This document shows positions 1-13,966 of a DNA stretch of 44,180 bases, one piece after another (within the stretch, counting starts at the first letter, position 1; each line of letters opens with the position of its first letter). The stretch comes from Deltaproteobacteria bacterium. GTDB lineage: Bacteria; Myxococcota_A; Polyangia; Polyangiales; B10-G4. The stretch covers positions 1 to 44,180 of the forward strand of contig QMMC01000005.1 in assembly GCA_003647065.1 (NCBI GenBank). The letters run 5' to 3'. Under the pieces are notes generated by a model. It did no database searches. It was given only the letters and a program-made list of their open reading frames with translations, and was not told where the DNA came from. A program made the translations under genes and the position numbers.

Positions 1-262
1 AGGAGAGCCCCGCCGCTTCGAAGACGCGATTCGCCATCTCGACCTGGTGGTCGAGCCATGCCTGATCGACGGTGGGTGCCCCATCCGACGTGGCGACGGT
101 GACGTGGATGGGCAGGGTCGGGAAGCTCCGCGTCGTGCCCTCGGGGCCTTCCGGCTGAGCTCGTCCGGGGCTCGTGGCGGCCACGGTGAGGAGGCCCAGG
201 GCCAGCGCGAGGCCGACGGCGGCGCTCCACCGGCGAGTGGGGGGACGGCGTAGCCTGGCCAA
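1..262 (-). CDS. Secreted protein, N-terminal part only (runs off left edge)
   Basis: Manual minus-strand translation from TTG at 262: MARLRRPPTRRWSAAVGLALALGLLTVAATSPGRAQPEGPEG...; clear signal peptide; no stop before the window edge. Confidence 0.6.
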   Translation of the reverse strand, partial: MARLRRPPTRRWSAAVGLALALGLLTVAATSPGRAQPEGPEGTTRSFPTLPIHVTVATSDGAPTVDQAWLDHQVEMANRVFEAAGLS

Positions 263-279
263 TGGTGACGTCCCGTGCC

Positions 280-2205
280 TCACCGCTCTGCGTCCAGCTC
301 TTGTCGTATGCGTTGCGCCAGAGCGGCCGGCGTAAACGGTTTGTGCAGGAGCTCTTTCGAATCGACGAGCTGATCGAAGTACTCGTCCGAGTAGCCCGAC
401 ATGAAGAGCACCCGGAGGTCGGGGAGCGAGTCCCTGCACTCCGCGACGAAAGTCGGACCGCTCGAGCCGGGCATCACGACGTCGGAGAGGATGAGATCGA
501 TCGACGACCCCTTGGCCGAGATGATGTCTTTGGCTTCGATGGGACTGGGCGCGGAGAGAACCTGATATCCGATGGATTCGAGGACGCGAACGACCAGGCT
601 TCGAACCGCCCCCTCGTCTTCGACGACGAGGATCGTCTCGTCGCCGCCGGTCATCTCGGTCTCTCGCGTCTGGCTGTCAGCTTTGCCCTGGTGCTCTACG
701 CTCGGGAAGAAGAGGGAGAAACGGGTACACCCGGGCTCGCTGGCCACCTCGACGAAACCACCACTCTGTCGGACGGTGCCGTACACGGCCGACAGCCCGA
801 GGCCAGAGCCTTGTCCTGGGGGTTTCGTGGTGAAGAACGGATCGAAGATCCTCGGCAATACGTGAGGCGGGATGCCCGAGCCCGAATCCGTGACTTCGAC
901 GACCACGTAGTCACCGGCCGTGAGCGAACGCTGTTCGGCGTCGGCCGTCGAGAGGGGCGTGCGCCGGGTGATGATTTCTAGGCGCCCCCCGTCCACCATC
1001 GCGTCCCGGGCGTTCATGACCAGGTTGACCAGCACGCGTTCGAACTCTTCTCGATCTGCGAGGATGCTGCCGGCGTCCGGGTCGAACGACGTCGTGAACT
1101 CGATGCTCTCACCGATGAGCCGCGCAAAGAGCTGACGAACATCGTCGATCGTATCGTTGATGGAGAACGTCGACGGGCGCTTGAGTTCGCTCCGGCCGAA
1201 CGCGAGCAGGTTTCGGGTCATCGACGCGGCACGGCGCGATGCTTCGTGAATCGCACCGAGATGCTCGCGAGCCGTCGAACCTTCGGGGAGCTCGCGCTCG
1301 GCGAGGGACGCGCGTCCGACGATGGCGGTCAGGAGGTTGTTGAAGTCGTGGGCGACGCCCCCCGCCAGCCGCCCGAGGGCTTCGAGCTTCTGTGACTGGC
1401 GAAGCTGGGCATCGATTTGCCGTCGCTCGGTGATGTCATCGCAGAAGCCGATGAAGTGATCTTTGCCGAGGCCCGTCGCGTTGAGCGAGACCCAGATGGT
1501 GCTGCCGTCTTTCCTGCGCAGCCGGAACTCGCCCGCATACGACCCCGTGGCAGTGAGCCGCTGAAATCTGTGGCCGATCTCCGCTGCATCTTCGGGGTGA
1601 ACCGCGTCGGTGATGGACATGGACAGCAACTCGGCCTCGGAGTAGCCGGTCATCCTGCACGCGGCGGCGTTGACTTCGAAGTAGCGCCCGAGGCTGTCGA
1701 CCACGAAGACCCCGTTGGGAGCGCTGGAGATGTAGTCGCGGTACTTGGTTTCGCTGTGCCGCAGGGCCTCCTCGGCCTCCTTGTGATCCGTGATGTCTCT
1801 GCACAGGACCGCGAGGGTGTCGATCTCCCCGTCCGGGAGTGCCAGGGGAAGGTACTGCACGGTCATGTATCGGTGGCCCGTGCCGGCGAAATCGAACCAG
1901 GCTTCGTACTCGATTTCCTCGCCGTCGAAGCAGCGGTCGAGGGCCACCTGGACCACGTCCTCGAAGACCGCGTCGCCGAGCAGAGCGGCGACGTGCATTC
2001 CCATGATGCGTTCCGCCGGGAGTCCGTGGGCCCGGGTGTAGGCGTCGTTGACGAACCGATAGACGTAGTCCCGGTCCACCACCGCCATGTGTTCGGGACT
2101 CGCCGCGGCTACCCGTTGGAGGAGCCGCCGAGCCAGCGCGTCTTCGGGTTGGCTACGGCCTTCGGGCGTGTCGGGTGTGTGCGGTGAGTCGACCATGCTT
2201 GCCAT
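280..2205 (-). CDS. Hybrid sensor histidine kinase (PAS-PAS-HisKA-HATPase-REC)
   Basis: Two PAS segments, H-box [18 protein letters not shown] boxes ([29 protein letters not shown]), C-terminal receiver [12 protein letters not shown]...[10 protein letters not shown]. Start chosen at MASMVDSPH because the upstream part overlaps the divergent PFK gene. Confidence 0.9.
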   Translation of the reverse strand: MASMVDSPHTPDTPEGRSQPEDALARRLLQRVAAASPEHMAVVDRDYVYRFVNDAYTRAHGLPAERIMGMHVAALLGDAVFEDVVQVALDRCFDGEEIEYEAWFDFAGTGHRYMTVQYLPLALPDGEIDTLAVLCRDITDHKEAEEALRHSETKYRDYISSAPNGVFVVDSLGRYFEVNAAACRMTGYSEAELLSMSITDAVHPEDAAEIGHRFQRLTATGSYAGEFRLRRKDGSTIWVSLNATGLGKDHFIGFCDDITERRQIDAQLRQSQKLEALGRLAGGVAHDFNNLLTAIVGRASLAERELPEGSTAREHLGAIHEASRRAASMTRNLLAFGRSELKRPSTFSINDTIDDVRQLFARLIGESIEFTTSFDPDAGSILADREEFERVLVNLVMNARDAMVDGGRLEIITRRTPLSTADAEQRSLTAGDYVVVEVTDSGSGIPPHVLPRIFDPFFTTKPPGQGSGLGLSAVYGTVRQSGGFVEVASEPGCTRFSLFFPSVEHQGKADSQTRETEMTGGDETILVVEDEGAVRSLVVRVLESIGYQVLSAPSPIEAKDIISAKGSSIDLILSDVVMPGSSGPTFVAECRDSLPDLRVLFMSGYSDEYFDQLVDSKELLHKPFTPAALAQRIRQELDAER

Positions 2206-2251
2206 TTGGGGAAGTGGTAGGCTCCGCCCCCCAATCACCCTGGAGTGCAGT

Positions 2252-3586
<1,335 letters not shown>

Positions 3587-3602
3587 GCGCTCTTTGGAGC
3601 GC
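3587..3602. terminator. Possible bidirectional terminator hairpin between convergent genes
   Basis: GCGCTC-TTTG-GAGCGC inverted repeat right after the PFK stop and before the convergent ChaC-like stop; no strong T tract. Confidence 0.35.
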
Positions 3603-3620
3603 CGTCCTCGCTCTCTTGGC

Positions 3621-4253
3621 CTACCAGCCGGGGTCGAGGAGGGTCGCGAGGGCGAAGACGTGGGCGTCGTCGGCGCCCATCGCCCGCAGCGCCCGGGCGA
3701 GCTCGAGGACGTATTCGATGTTGTGCCCGCTCGGGCCTTCGGCCTGGCGGATCTGCGCCGCCATCTCAATGAGGGGCGCGTCGCCGAGCCAGTTGTCGTT
3801 GTCGTGGGTCGCGACGTAGACGAGGGCCTCGGCGAGGGCCTCTCCCTCGCTGGCGAATCCGGCGACGTGAGCGGGGGCTCTTCCGCTCGGCGTGACCGTG
3901 TCACGCGGCCGCTTCGAGTCCCCACTCACGTCGCCTTCTCGTTGACCGACGCTGGCGAAGACCGTCGTCCGGTGCTGGGCGTAGCCGCCGCGCTCGCGGT
4001 GGTCGAGTTTTGCCAGGACAGCGTCGCGGTCTTGTGGAGCGACGCGATACGCCGTGCCCCAGGTGACGGCTTCGCGCTCGGGGATCAACGTCGCTACCCG
4101 CCCCGGTGCGCCGGGCAGTCCTCGGTGATCGGTCGAGCCCTGAAAGAAGCGCCGGGTGAGCCCGCGGACAAACGCCGGTCGGCTCTCCTGGTGAGCGAAG
4201 GCCGGTCGCCAGACCAACGAGCCATATCCGAATACCCAGGTCGACGACATCAC
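3621..4253 (-). CDS. ChaC-like gamma-glutamylcyclotransferase
   Basis: VFGYGSLVWRPAF N-terminus, GTAYRV, LDHRERGGY, GPSGHNIEYVLELARALR motifs of the ChaC family. Confidence 0.85.
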   Translation of the reverse strand: MMSSTWVFGYGSLVWRPAFAHQESRPAFVRGLTRRFFQGSTDHRGLPGAPGRVATLIPEREAVTWGTAYRVAPQDRDAVLAKLDHRERGGYAQHRTTVFASVGQREGDVSGDSKRPRDTVTPSGRAPAHVAGFASEGEALAEALVYVATHDNDNWLGDAPLIEMAAQIRQAEGPSGHNIEYVLELARALRAMGADDAHVFALATLLDPGW

Positions 4254-4280
4254 GCCTCAGTGTGACGCACGGCAAACACG

Positions 4281-4310
4281 AAAAAAGCCCCGCACGTTTC
4301 CGCGCGGAGC
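4281..4310 (-). terminator. Rho-independent terminator of the S21 gene
   Basis: Minus strand reads GCTCCGCGCGGAAACGTGCGGGGCTTTTTT: GC-rich stem, GAAA-type loop, T6 tail, just downstream of the S21 stop. Confidence 0.8.
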
Positions 4311-4332
4311 TCTAGAACCGAGAGGGCTCGAA

Positions 4333-4557
4333 TCAGCCCTCAGCGAACTGCTTGACGCGCTTGCGGCGACGCCGTGCAGCCTCGGCCTCTTTCTTACGCT
4401 TCTTCACCGAGGGCTTCATGTAGTGGCGGCGACGCTTGAGCTCGCGGAGGATCCCCTCCGACGCCATCTTGCGCTTGAGGTGCTTTACGGCGCGGTCGAG
4501 ACCTTTGTCTCCGACCACGACCTCTACAGGCTTACAAGTTACCGCTTCGCTCTTCAT
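4333..4557 (-). CDS. rpsU: 30S ribosomal protein S21
   Basis: VEVVVGDKGLDRAVKHLKRKMASEGILRELKRRRHYMKPSVKKRKKEAEAARRRRK: characteristic S21. Confidence 0.92.
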   Translation of the reverse strand: MKSEAVTCKPVEVVVGDKGLDRAVKHLKRKMASEGILRELKRRRHYMKPSVKKRKKEAEAARRRRKRVKQFAEG

Positions 4558-4836
4558 CTAAATCGCTCCTCAGGGGGCGCGGAAAATGGCATGGCTCGCG
4601 ATGGGGCGCAAGCTCTTGGTTTTGCGGGCCCGGGGGCCCGAAAGCCCACCGAATCAGGCGAAAGATGGTCCGGAGGGCAATTGCGAGGAAGCGGTTGAGG
4701 CAAATACCGCGTTTTGACCCGAGGATCGGGCCGCAAAGCGCCCCCTCTCCTCAATGTTTCTTCGAAGAATCGGGGTAGTGCGCCGATCCGCGGCGTCTAC
4801 GAGGACATCGTTCGTTTTCGAGCATACGCTCCACTC

Positions 4837-5484
4837 ATGGCGGCAGCGATCGCAGCGACCCTCATGACGGTGTTCCTTTGCGCATGTAGCGGCTCGGCCC
4901 CAGAGACCGGGACCGCGGCGGCGACCGGGACCGCGCAAGAGCCGGAGCCGCAGCCCACAGAGACGCCGCAGCCGGAGCCCGCGGAGGCGCCCGAGCCGCA
5001 GCCGGCGCCCGCCCAGGTGCAAGAGCCGGAGCCCGCCCAGGCGCCGGAGACTCTGACCGCCGAGCTCATGCGCGTGGTCAAGCGCGACCTCAAACGCGGT
5101 GACGCCGCGGCGCTCCGCCCTCGCGTGGCGGAACGAGCCACGATCGTCATCGACATTATCGAGGACCATTGCGATGGCACCGCCGCTGAGTGCACCCGGC
5201 ACACCGTGGTGCGAGGCTACGACGCTTTCGCTTCGTGGCTCGCCGCCGCGCGACCGACCTGGGCGCCGGCGAATTGCAGGGAGGGAGCGCCCCCCGCCCG
5301 GCTGGAGCTGTGCGAATACCTCGCGGGCTTCTACATTCAGGGGCGGATGGTTTGCGATGAGAGGTGCTGCCGCCTCACGAACGACTATCCGGGCACGTCG
5401 ATGCTCTCCCTCGAATCCATCTGCTTCGAGCCGACCGCCTCGGGTTCGTTGCGCATCGTGTCGATCACGATGCTCGAGGTTTGA
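4837..5484 (+). CDS. Putative lipoprotein with Pro/Glu-rich tether
   Basis: MAAAIAATLMTVFLCACSGS lipobox, then PEPQPTETPQPEPAEAPEPQPAP linker and a Cys-containing C-terminal domain. Confidence 0.75.
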   Translation: MAAAIAATLMTVFLCACSGSAPETGTAAATGTAQEPEPQPTETPQPEPAEAPEPQPAPAQVQEPEPAQAPETLTAELMRVVKRDLKRGDAAALRPRVAERATIVIDIIEDHCDGTAAECTRHTVVRGYDAFASWLAAARPTWAPANCREGAPPARLELCEYLAGFYIQGRMVCDERCCRLTNDYPGTSMLSLESICFEPTASGSLRIVSITMLEV

Positions 5485-5601
5485 ACCTCGCCTCCGCGAG
5501 GACGACTCCGGCCGGGGTGACCATCTGCGAGGCGGGGTGTCAGAACAACGTAGGTCGGTTTCTCTCTTGGATCTCCGTTCGGCCTTTGGCAGTCTTGAGC
5601 C

Positions 5602-8481
5602 ATGGCTATCCTGCGGGGGGGACGGCGGCACGGGTGGGACCGGGCCGCGGTGATGGTTGGGGCGTTGTTGTTGTCCGTCTCGTGCGGAGGCGATGACGGC
5701 ACTGCCGACGGCGGCGGCGGGCCAACCGGGGCCTTCGAGGTGCTCGCCGAGGGCACGGGAGATGCAAACGACGCACCGCTGCAGCCCATGCGCAGCGGCT
5801 CGGTGCTCCTCTTCAACGGAGCGGTAGTTCGTCCGCCGGTAGCGCTTGCGTCGGGGCGCATTGCCTACCGCTACATCACTCAGCCGAATACTCAGACCGG
5901 GGAAACGAACGTCCCTGTGCCCGGTGAGAGCTACTACTCGGTAGACGAACGCGGGATCTGGTTCGAAGGCGATACGCGTTACGGCATGATCGGTGACTCG
6001 ATCCTCCTCGTCCCGCACGAGGTGCGGGTCGGCATGCGCTGGCGCTCAGGGGGGGGAGAAACTGCGCGCACCTATGAGGTCACGGCCCGCCGTGAGCAGC
6101 CCTCGACCCTCGGGCTGACCACCTTCTGGACCATCGAACAGCAGACCGAGCCTCCCGTCTATCGGCTCTACGCCGAGGGGTGGGGCGTGCTCGCCGCGGC
6201 GGTGGGTTATGAGCCAGACATCCCGCAGATATACAGCAGCTTGCGGGCAGTCACGGGGACCGATCCGGAGCCCGCCCGGAGCACGGGTCCCGCGTTGACC
6301 CTGACCCCGGTCGAGGGGGTCTACGAGGGCATCCTGAATCAAATCCGTGTCGATTCCGTTCGGGCGGTCCGCTACTACGACGGCGGCGTCGTGACCATCA
6401 TGAACATCATGGGCACGGGTCGTGGAGTAGGGCGCCCCGATGGGGTCTACACAACCGAGTTGGCCGAACGTGGCATGGCAATTCACATAGCCTCCGCGAC
6501 CACCGCCTCCGTGCTTCCCATGGGGACGGCTGTGCCCGACCAGGGCATCGGCGCGAGCTATTGGTATGGACCGGGGAGCCTTTTCGGCCTCGGCAACGTT
6601 CGCTTCCTCGACGGAGCTCCCTACTGGACCGTCGACGAGACGTTCATCTTCGAGAACGCGATCGGTGGGCTCGGTGGCGTTCACCTGCACGGTTACGGCG
6701 GGGCGCCGCAGGTGATTGATGAGCTACCGCTGGTCGAGCCGATTCACGGCTACGGGGCGGCGGCGAGCGCTCGGCCGATCTGGGGCAGTTTTCCCCACGA
6801 CAGGAGCAACGACGGCCGGAGGCGCACGCTCTTCGGAGATGGCGCGGACGACGACCATATCCCCTTTGCGTTGATCTACGACCGCATCGGCTCGATGTGG
6901 TTCGGGAGCCTCGAATCCCTCCCGGAGAGCCGCTACATCCGCGTGGGCGACTTCGTCGAGGCGTTCCCCGATGCCTATGCCCCCCGGGGCGGCTACTCTC
7001 GGAAGGCGGCTCTGCACACCACGACCGCCGACGGGAGCCAATCGCATTTCCTGACGAGCCCCGGGGGCATCATCGACCGCATCGTCGTCGATCGAGCCGG
7101 CGCACGTCGCGAGCGCGTTGGCCGGGTAGAGCTTCCTGCCGGCCATCTGCTCCAGGCGGTGGCCGAGAGCGTGGACGGCGGGCTGGTGGTCTTCACCTAT
7201 ACCCCCGACCTGCCGCGCCCCCTCACCCAGGTGTGGAGGACGGAAGCGGGCGGGGCCGAACCCGTCGCGCCGGCGCCCTTCGTGAGCCTCGAGTGGAGCC
7301 ATTGGGACCTGCGCGTGTGCTGGCCCGCCACCGCGGAGCGCCTGGACGGCACCGGGTGGCGCCTGGGACCGGCTCCCGCGGCGGCGGTCGTGTCGGTCGC
7401 GGACAACTGCGCGCTCGTCGTCCGCGACCTCGAGGCGACGCCGATCAGGGCCTCCTTCGAGTCCCCCGACGGTTGGCAGGTCTTCGAGGGCGACGTCCCT
7501 GGGGTTGGCCACCTCCGAGCCTCGGAGCACGGCGTTGGAAACGGCGGCACCGTCGCCCCCACCGGGGGGACCTGGCTCGCCGCGGGTGGCGTCATCGGCA
7601 ACGGAGTCTACTTCGCCCCCGGCGGGGTCCTGCGGGGCGAGCCGCCTTTTGGTGGCGGAGCACTGGTCGATCAAGCGGGGGCAGGCATGTGGGGCGGCAC
7701 CTCGCTCATGGACTTCCCCGATGGTCACTGTGATCCATCCACTTGCGTTCCGGACACTCTCCTTGGTTTCGTGTTGAGCGGTCCGGCGCCGCTCTTCTTC
7801 CCGGTCCTCGACGGCCTGCCCCCCCCGCCTGCTCCCGTACGCGGTGGAGGGGTGATCGTGTCAGGCATACGTGTGGGGTCCGACGAGTACGAAAACCCCG
7901 TGCACCTGCGTGCCGACGGGACGGCCACCCCACTCTCTCTGCCGTCGGTCTACGAGAGCGGCTCGTTCATGCTGATCCGTGCCTCGGGAGAGGTTTGTGG
8001 CCTCGGCACCAAAGCCGCAGGCGGTGAGTTCGTCTTCTGCGCGGCCGCTGACGGTAGCGCATTGCGGGAGGCGGCTGCGACCATGGGGCCGCAACCGACG
8101 GCGGGCAATGGTTGGCAAATGTTCGACGACGCAACGGCGTTCGTCGTCGCGCCTGGGGCCGCGGGAGGCGACACCCTGTGGCTGCTCGACCTCGATGCCC
8201 TCGAGAGCCGCGAGTATCCCGGAAGCATCTCCCTCCGTGCCATCTCGGGATTCTCTCTCGGTGCAGATGGGATCATCTATGGGAGCGCCAATTCTATCCC
8301 GGGTGCCTTTCGTGCCGCGGGCTTCATCCCGCTCTCGGACATCTACGACGTCGACGCGCTTTTTCAGCCTGGTATCGCCGATGGCGAGCTCACCTGGTTT
8401 ACCGTCGGCCCCGACGTCGTGACCATCACCCACGGCTTTCATACCCTGCGCGTACCGCGAGCACGCTGGGACGCTGACTGA
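5602..8481 (+). CDS. Large putative lipoprotein, unknown function
   Basis: 959-aa ORF, N-terminal lipobox VGALLLSVSCGGDDG; antisense ORFs are fragmentary. Confidence 0.8.
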   Translation: MAILRGGRRHGWDRAAVMVGALLLSVSCGGDDGTADGGGGPTGAFEVLAEGTGDANDAPLQPMRSGSVLLFNGAVVRPPVALASGRIAYRYITQPNTQTGETNVPVPGESYYSVDERGIWFEGDTRYGMIGDSILLVPHEVRVGMRWRSGGGETARTYEVTARREQPSTLGLTTFWTIEQQTEPPVYRLYAEGWGVLAAAVGYEPDIPQIYSSLRAVTGTDPEPARSTGPALTLTPVEGVYEGILNQIRVDSVRAVRYYDGGVVTIMNIMGTGRGVGRPDGVYTTELAERGMAIHIASATTASVLPMGTAVPDQGIGASYWYGPGSLFGLGNVRFLDGAPYWTVDETFIFENAIGGLGGVHLHGYGGAPQVIDELPLVEPIHGYGAAASARPIWGSFPHDRSNDGRRRTLFGDGADDDHIPFALIYDRIGSMWFGSLESLPESRYIRVGDFVEAFPDAYAPRGGYSRKAALHTTTADGSQSHFLTSPGGIIDRIVVDRAGARRERVGRVELPAGHLLQAVAESVDGGLVVFTYTPDLPRPLTQVWRTEAGGAEPVAPAPFVSLEWSHWDLRVCWPATAERLDGTGWRLGPAPAAAVVSVADNCALVVRDLEATPIRASFESPDGWQVFEGDVPGVGHLRASEHGVGNGGTVAPTGGTWLAAGGVIGNGVYFAPGGVLRGEPPFGGGALVDQAGAGMWGGTSLMDFPDGHCDPSTCVPDTLLGFVLSGPAPLFFPVLDGLPPPPAPVRGGGVIVSGIRVGSDEYENPVHLRADGTATPLSLPSVYESGSFMLIRASGEVCGLGTKAAGGEFVFCAAADGSALREAAATMGPQPTAGNGWQMFDDATAFVVAPGAAGGDTLWLLDLDALESREYPGSISLRAISGFSLGADGIIYGSANSIPGAFRAAGFIPLSDIYDVDALFQPGIADGELTWFTVGPDVVTITHGFHTLRVPRARWDAD

Positions 8482-8589
8482 GGGCTCCTTAGGAGCTCGT
8501 ACCCAGCCGGCCTACTCCGTGGCGTCGGAGCTCTGGTCGTGCACGTACTTCGAGCGCCGAAGACGGCAATCGACGCCACGCCGCACCGG

Positions 8590-9231
8590 TCAGGGCACCC
8601 CCGGGGGCGGAACGGTGCCGGCGGGATAGCCTGGGTCCCTTCCGCTATCGGACCGGGGCGGCGTGGGGATGACCGTCGGGTCGATGTCGGGTGCGTCGGG
8701 GCTGATCTCGGTGATGACTCGGGTTTGACCGTCGGCCACCACAGTCCCGGTCTCGCAGTGAACCGCCTGCAATTCCAACGTACCGACTCGGCGGCTCAAG
8801 ACGTCGAAGACGGTCCGGCGCCGGGTCTGCTCCCGGGCCTCGAGGTTGTTCAAGCGCCGGGCGTGGTGGCGGAGCATCCTCCGGACGGCGTTGATCTCGT
8901 TCAACGTCTGGTCGAGGCACTGGCCTTCGGTGCGGCGGCCCTCGACCCGGGCTCCGTCGAGGCGGCGGCTCACCAGGCGGCTCGCGTTCTCGGCCCGGCG
9001 CTCAGAGCGGGCGGCGAGGGCTTCGAGGGGAGCCTCCGACCCCTGGGCCAGGCCTCGCCCTTGGGCGGAGGCCGGGACCGGCCCGGCCAGAACGGCGAGG
9101 GCCGACAAGCTGAAGAGGCTGAGGAGACCGAAGAGGCTGAAGAGACCGACGACGGGCCGGCCCGCCGCCTCACGAAAAGAGAGTCGGGGCATGTCCCGGG
9201 GATCGTTGCCGGCGCCCTTCGTTTCGTTCAC
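8590..9231 (-). CDS. Exported hypothetical protein
   Basis: 213-aa ORF with hydrophobic segment VVGLFSLFGLLSLFSLSALAVLAGPVPASAQG, upstream of and codirectional with nothing else on its 3' side; follows clpB on the minus strand. Confidence 0.65.
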   Translation of the reverse strand: MNETKGAGNDPRDMPRLSFREAAGRPVVGLFSLFGLLSLFSLSALAVLAGPVPASAQGRGLAQGSEAPLEALAARSERRAENASRLVSRRLDGARVEGRRTEGQCLDQTLNEINAVRRMLRHHARRLNNLEAREQTRRRTVFDVLSRRVGTLELQAVHCETGTVVADGQTRVITEISPDAPDIDPTVIPTPPRSDSGRDPGYPAGTVPPPGVP

Positions 9232-9238
9232 GAGGTGT

Positions 9239-9263
9239 GCGGCCGGCCGGTGGGGCCGGCCGC
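9239..9263. terminator. GC-rich perfect hairpin downstream of clpB
   Basis: GCGGCCGGCC-GGTGG-GGCCGGCCGC, 10-bp perfect stem 4 bp past the clpB stop; no T tract, so the terminator role is inferred. Confidence 0.4.
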
Positions 9264-9266
9264 GTC

Positions 9267-11885
<2,619 letters not shown>

Positions 11886-11981
11886 GAGGCCGAACGTAAG
11901 CATCGCGACGACCTGGTCAACGGTGGTGCGGTGACGGAATTCGTGGCTATGTAGGGTGGTCCTGCGGCCGCCGGTGGACCG

Positions 11982-13076
11982 TCAGCCGCGCTTCATGTCG
12001 AGGGCCGCGTGGAGGTCGGGGTTGCTGCCGTCGAGGCGCCAAATCCAGGCATCCAAGAAGTAATGCATGATCTGCGGGAGCGAGAGCACGGCAACCCAGA
12101 CGCTCAGCGCCGTCGGGGAGAGCTCCGGCATCTCAAAGGACAAGAGCGAAGGCAGGTACTGCTGCCAAACGAAGCCGTCCCACAGCGTCTCCTCGAAGAC
12201 CGCGGGGACCAGCGCCACGAGATAGAAGAGCAACCAACGGCGCCGCTGTGAGACCCAGGCGACGAAAGGCGAGGGCCCGCCGGTGGTGCCCTGCCATCGC
12301 TTGTTGCAGCGGTGCCAGACGATCGCGATGAAGGGAATGCCATGGAACAGGTTCAGGAATGCCGCCGAGACGAGCGGATGGTCGGCGAGGCCGATGCCGA
12401 CTGACCAGCTCATCCAGCTGCACGCCATCCAGAGGTTCTTGCCGACGTTGAAGTGCCCCGTCGACCAGAGCTTGACTTGGCGACCGACGTAGACGACGGC
12501 AAAGACCGCCATGACCGCCACGATATCCCCGGTGAAGGCCGGGTCGATCTCCGCGATGAAGAACTCGCCGGCGTTGAACCAGTCGAACTGGCGTGCCGGG
12601 GAGGCGTGCCAGATCAACACGGGCCCGAGGGCCCCGGCCCACAAGGTCCACTTGTCCAGGTAGTAGTCGAGGCGTTCGCCCTCCCCGGCTCGGGCCTTGT
12701 AGAGTGCGATGAAGCCGTATTGCTGCTTGATGAAGTGGTAGATCGCGACGTAGGCGAGCAAGGTCCAGAACAAGGTCGGCGAGTGGGCGTGGAGCCGGTA
12801 GGTGAGGCCCAGGAAGAGCGGCACCGGCAGGAAGAGCAGGAGGCGCCGGCTGCGAAGGACCTCGCGGTCGAAGTAGGTCACGAGGGTAGTCGCCCAGACG
12901 TGGGCGACATCGAAGGCCACTATCAAGAGCAGGTACGCCCAGAGAGGGACGTCAGCGCCCCGACCGTAGAGCGTGACCAGGGACACCAACGACGCGACCA
13001 TCGGAACCAGCAGGATCCCGAGGTCGAAGCGCGCTGAGACGAGCCAGCGCGACGCTACTGCGTGGGGTTGGGTCAT
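11982..13076 (-). CDS. Polytopic membrane protein, unknown function
   Basis: Multiple hydrophobic helices (LGILLVPMVASLVSLVTLYG, LWAYLLLIVAFDVAHVWATTLV, LLLFLPVPLFLGLTYRL); start at MTQPHAVASRW. Confidence 0.75.
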   Translation of the reverse strand: MTQPHAVASRWLVSARFDLGILLVPMVASLVSLVTLYGRGADVPLWAYLLLIVAFDVAHVWATTLVTYFDREVLRSRRLLLFLPVPLFLGLTYRLHAHSPTLFWTLLAYVAIYHFIKQQYGFIALYKARAGEGERLDYYLDKWTLWAGALGPVLIWHASPARQFDWFNAGEFFIAEIDPAFTGDIVAVMAVFAVVYVGRQVKLWSTGHFNVGKNLWMACSWMSWSVGIGLADHPLVSAAFLNLFHGIPFIAIVWHRCNKRWQGTTGGPSPFVAWVSQRRRWLLFYLVALVPAVFEETLWDGFVWQQYLPSLLSFEMPELSPTALSVWVAVLSLPQIMHYFLDAWIWRLDGSNPDLHAALDMKRG

Positions 13077-13420
13077 GGGGACGTGGGCCAAGTGCGGCGG
13101 AGGGTAGCACTCGAAACTCCTGTGGTCCGTGCCGTAGCTGGCAGAGAAAGACATGCCCGGCACCTCGGACTCCGGACCGTCCGACTCGGCAACCTCCGAC
13201 ACGGGGGCCTCCGATCGGTCCTCGTCGGGCTCGCCGCTGCGCTGGTCGCGATCTTCTGACTCTGGCCGATGACGGTTGACAGGATTTGCACGGACAGCAG
13301 CAACCCTCGCCGTCTTCGCACCGGCACCTTGGCGCGCTACGAGGCGGTCCGTAAGGGGTCTACACCTCGGCGGTTGTCGGTGTTTTGACGCACGGCTGCC
13401 GTCTCGGTATCACCGAGGCC

Positions 13421-13936
13421 ATGGTCCGCGTCCCCGCGCACTCTTTCCTGGCGTCCCTCATCGTCGTGACCCCCCTGGCCCTGAGCGCCTGCGCGGACGC
13501 TCCCCGGGAGATGCGCTTCGATACCCCGGAGGCGACCCTCGAGACGCTCCTCGGTGCCTTCGGTGTCGAGGACCAGACCCAGGAGGAGGTCCAGCGGCAC
13601 CTGCGTAGCCGCGGGCGCTTCGACCTCCAGGACGAAGAGACCTACCACGCGTGTTTCGTCGACTTCGATGGCCCCGCGAGCGAGGCCCTCGCCGGATACG
13701 TCTTCGGCACCGTTGCGGCGGGCAAGGACCAGCTGCGCATCGTCCACGTCGGCGACAAAGTGCACGTCTATCCCGACCCCGAGCGCCGCGAGCGCTACGT
13801 CGTCATGTTCAACACCGACACCGGCTACCGCATCTCGCTCCGCGAGAGCGTTCCCGCCGAGGTTCGCCGGGCGCTGCTCCAGGAGCACGAACGGATCGAC
13901 AATCGCAACCGACGTGCGGGCGCGGTCCTCGAATAG
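13421..13936 (+). CDS. Small putative lipoprotein
   Basis: MVRVPAHSFLASLIVVTPLALSACADAP lipobox; 171-aa ORF; a degraded paralogue lies at 14964-15225. Confidence 0.75.
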   Translation: MVRVPAHSFLASLIVVTPLALSACADAPREMRFDTPEATLETLLGAFGVEDQTQEEVQRHLRSRGRFDLQDEETYHACFVDFDGPASEALAGYVFGTVAAGKDQLRIVHVGDKVHVYPDPERRERYVVMFNTDTGYRISLRESVPAEVRRALLQEHERIDNRNRRAGAVLE

Positions 13937-13966
13937 CGCTGAATCAGGCCCGTTCCTCGTCTCGAT

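Noticed and set aside
4654-6018. 454-aa minus ORF opposite two lipoprotein genes
   Set aside because: Shadow frame; plus-strand ORFs have clear lipobox starts.
9105-9160. GAAGAGGCTGAGGAGACC-type short tandem repeats as a possible CRISPR or regulatory array
   Set aside because: It lies in coding sequence and simply encodes the Leu/Ser/Phe-rich signal segment.
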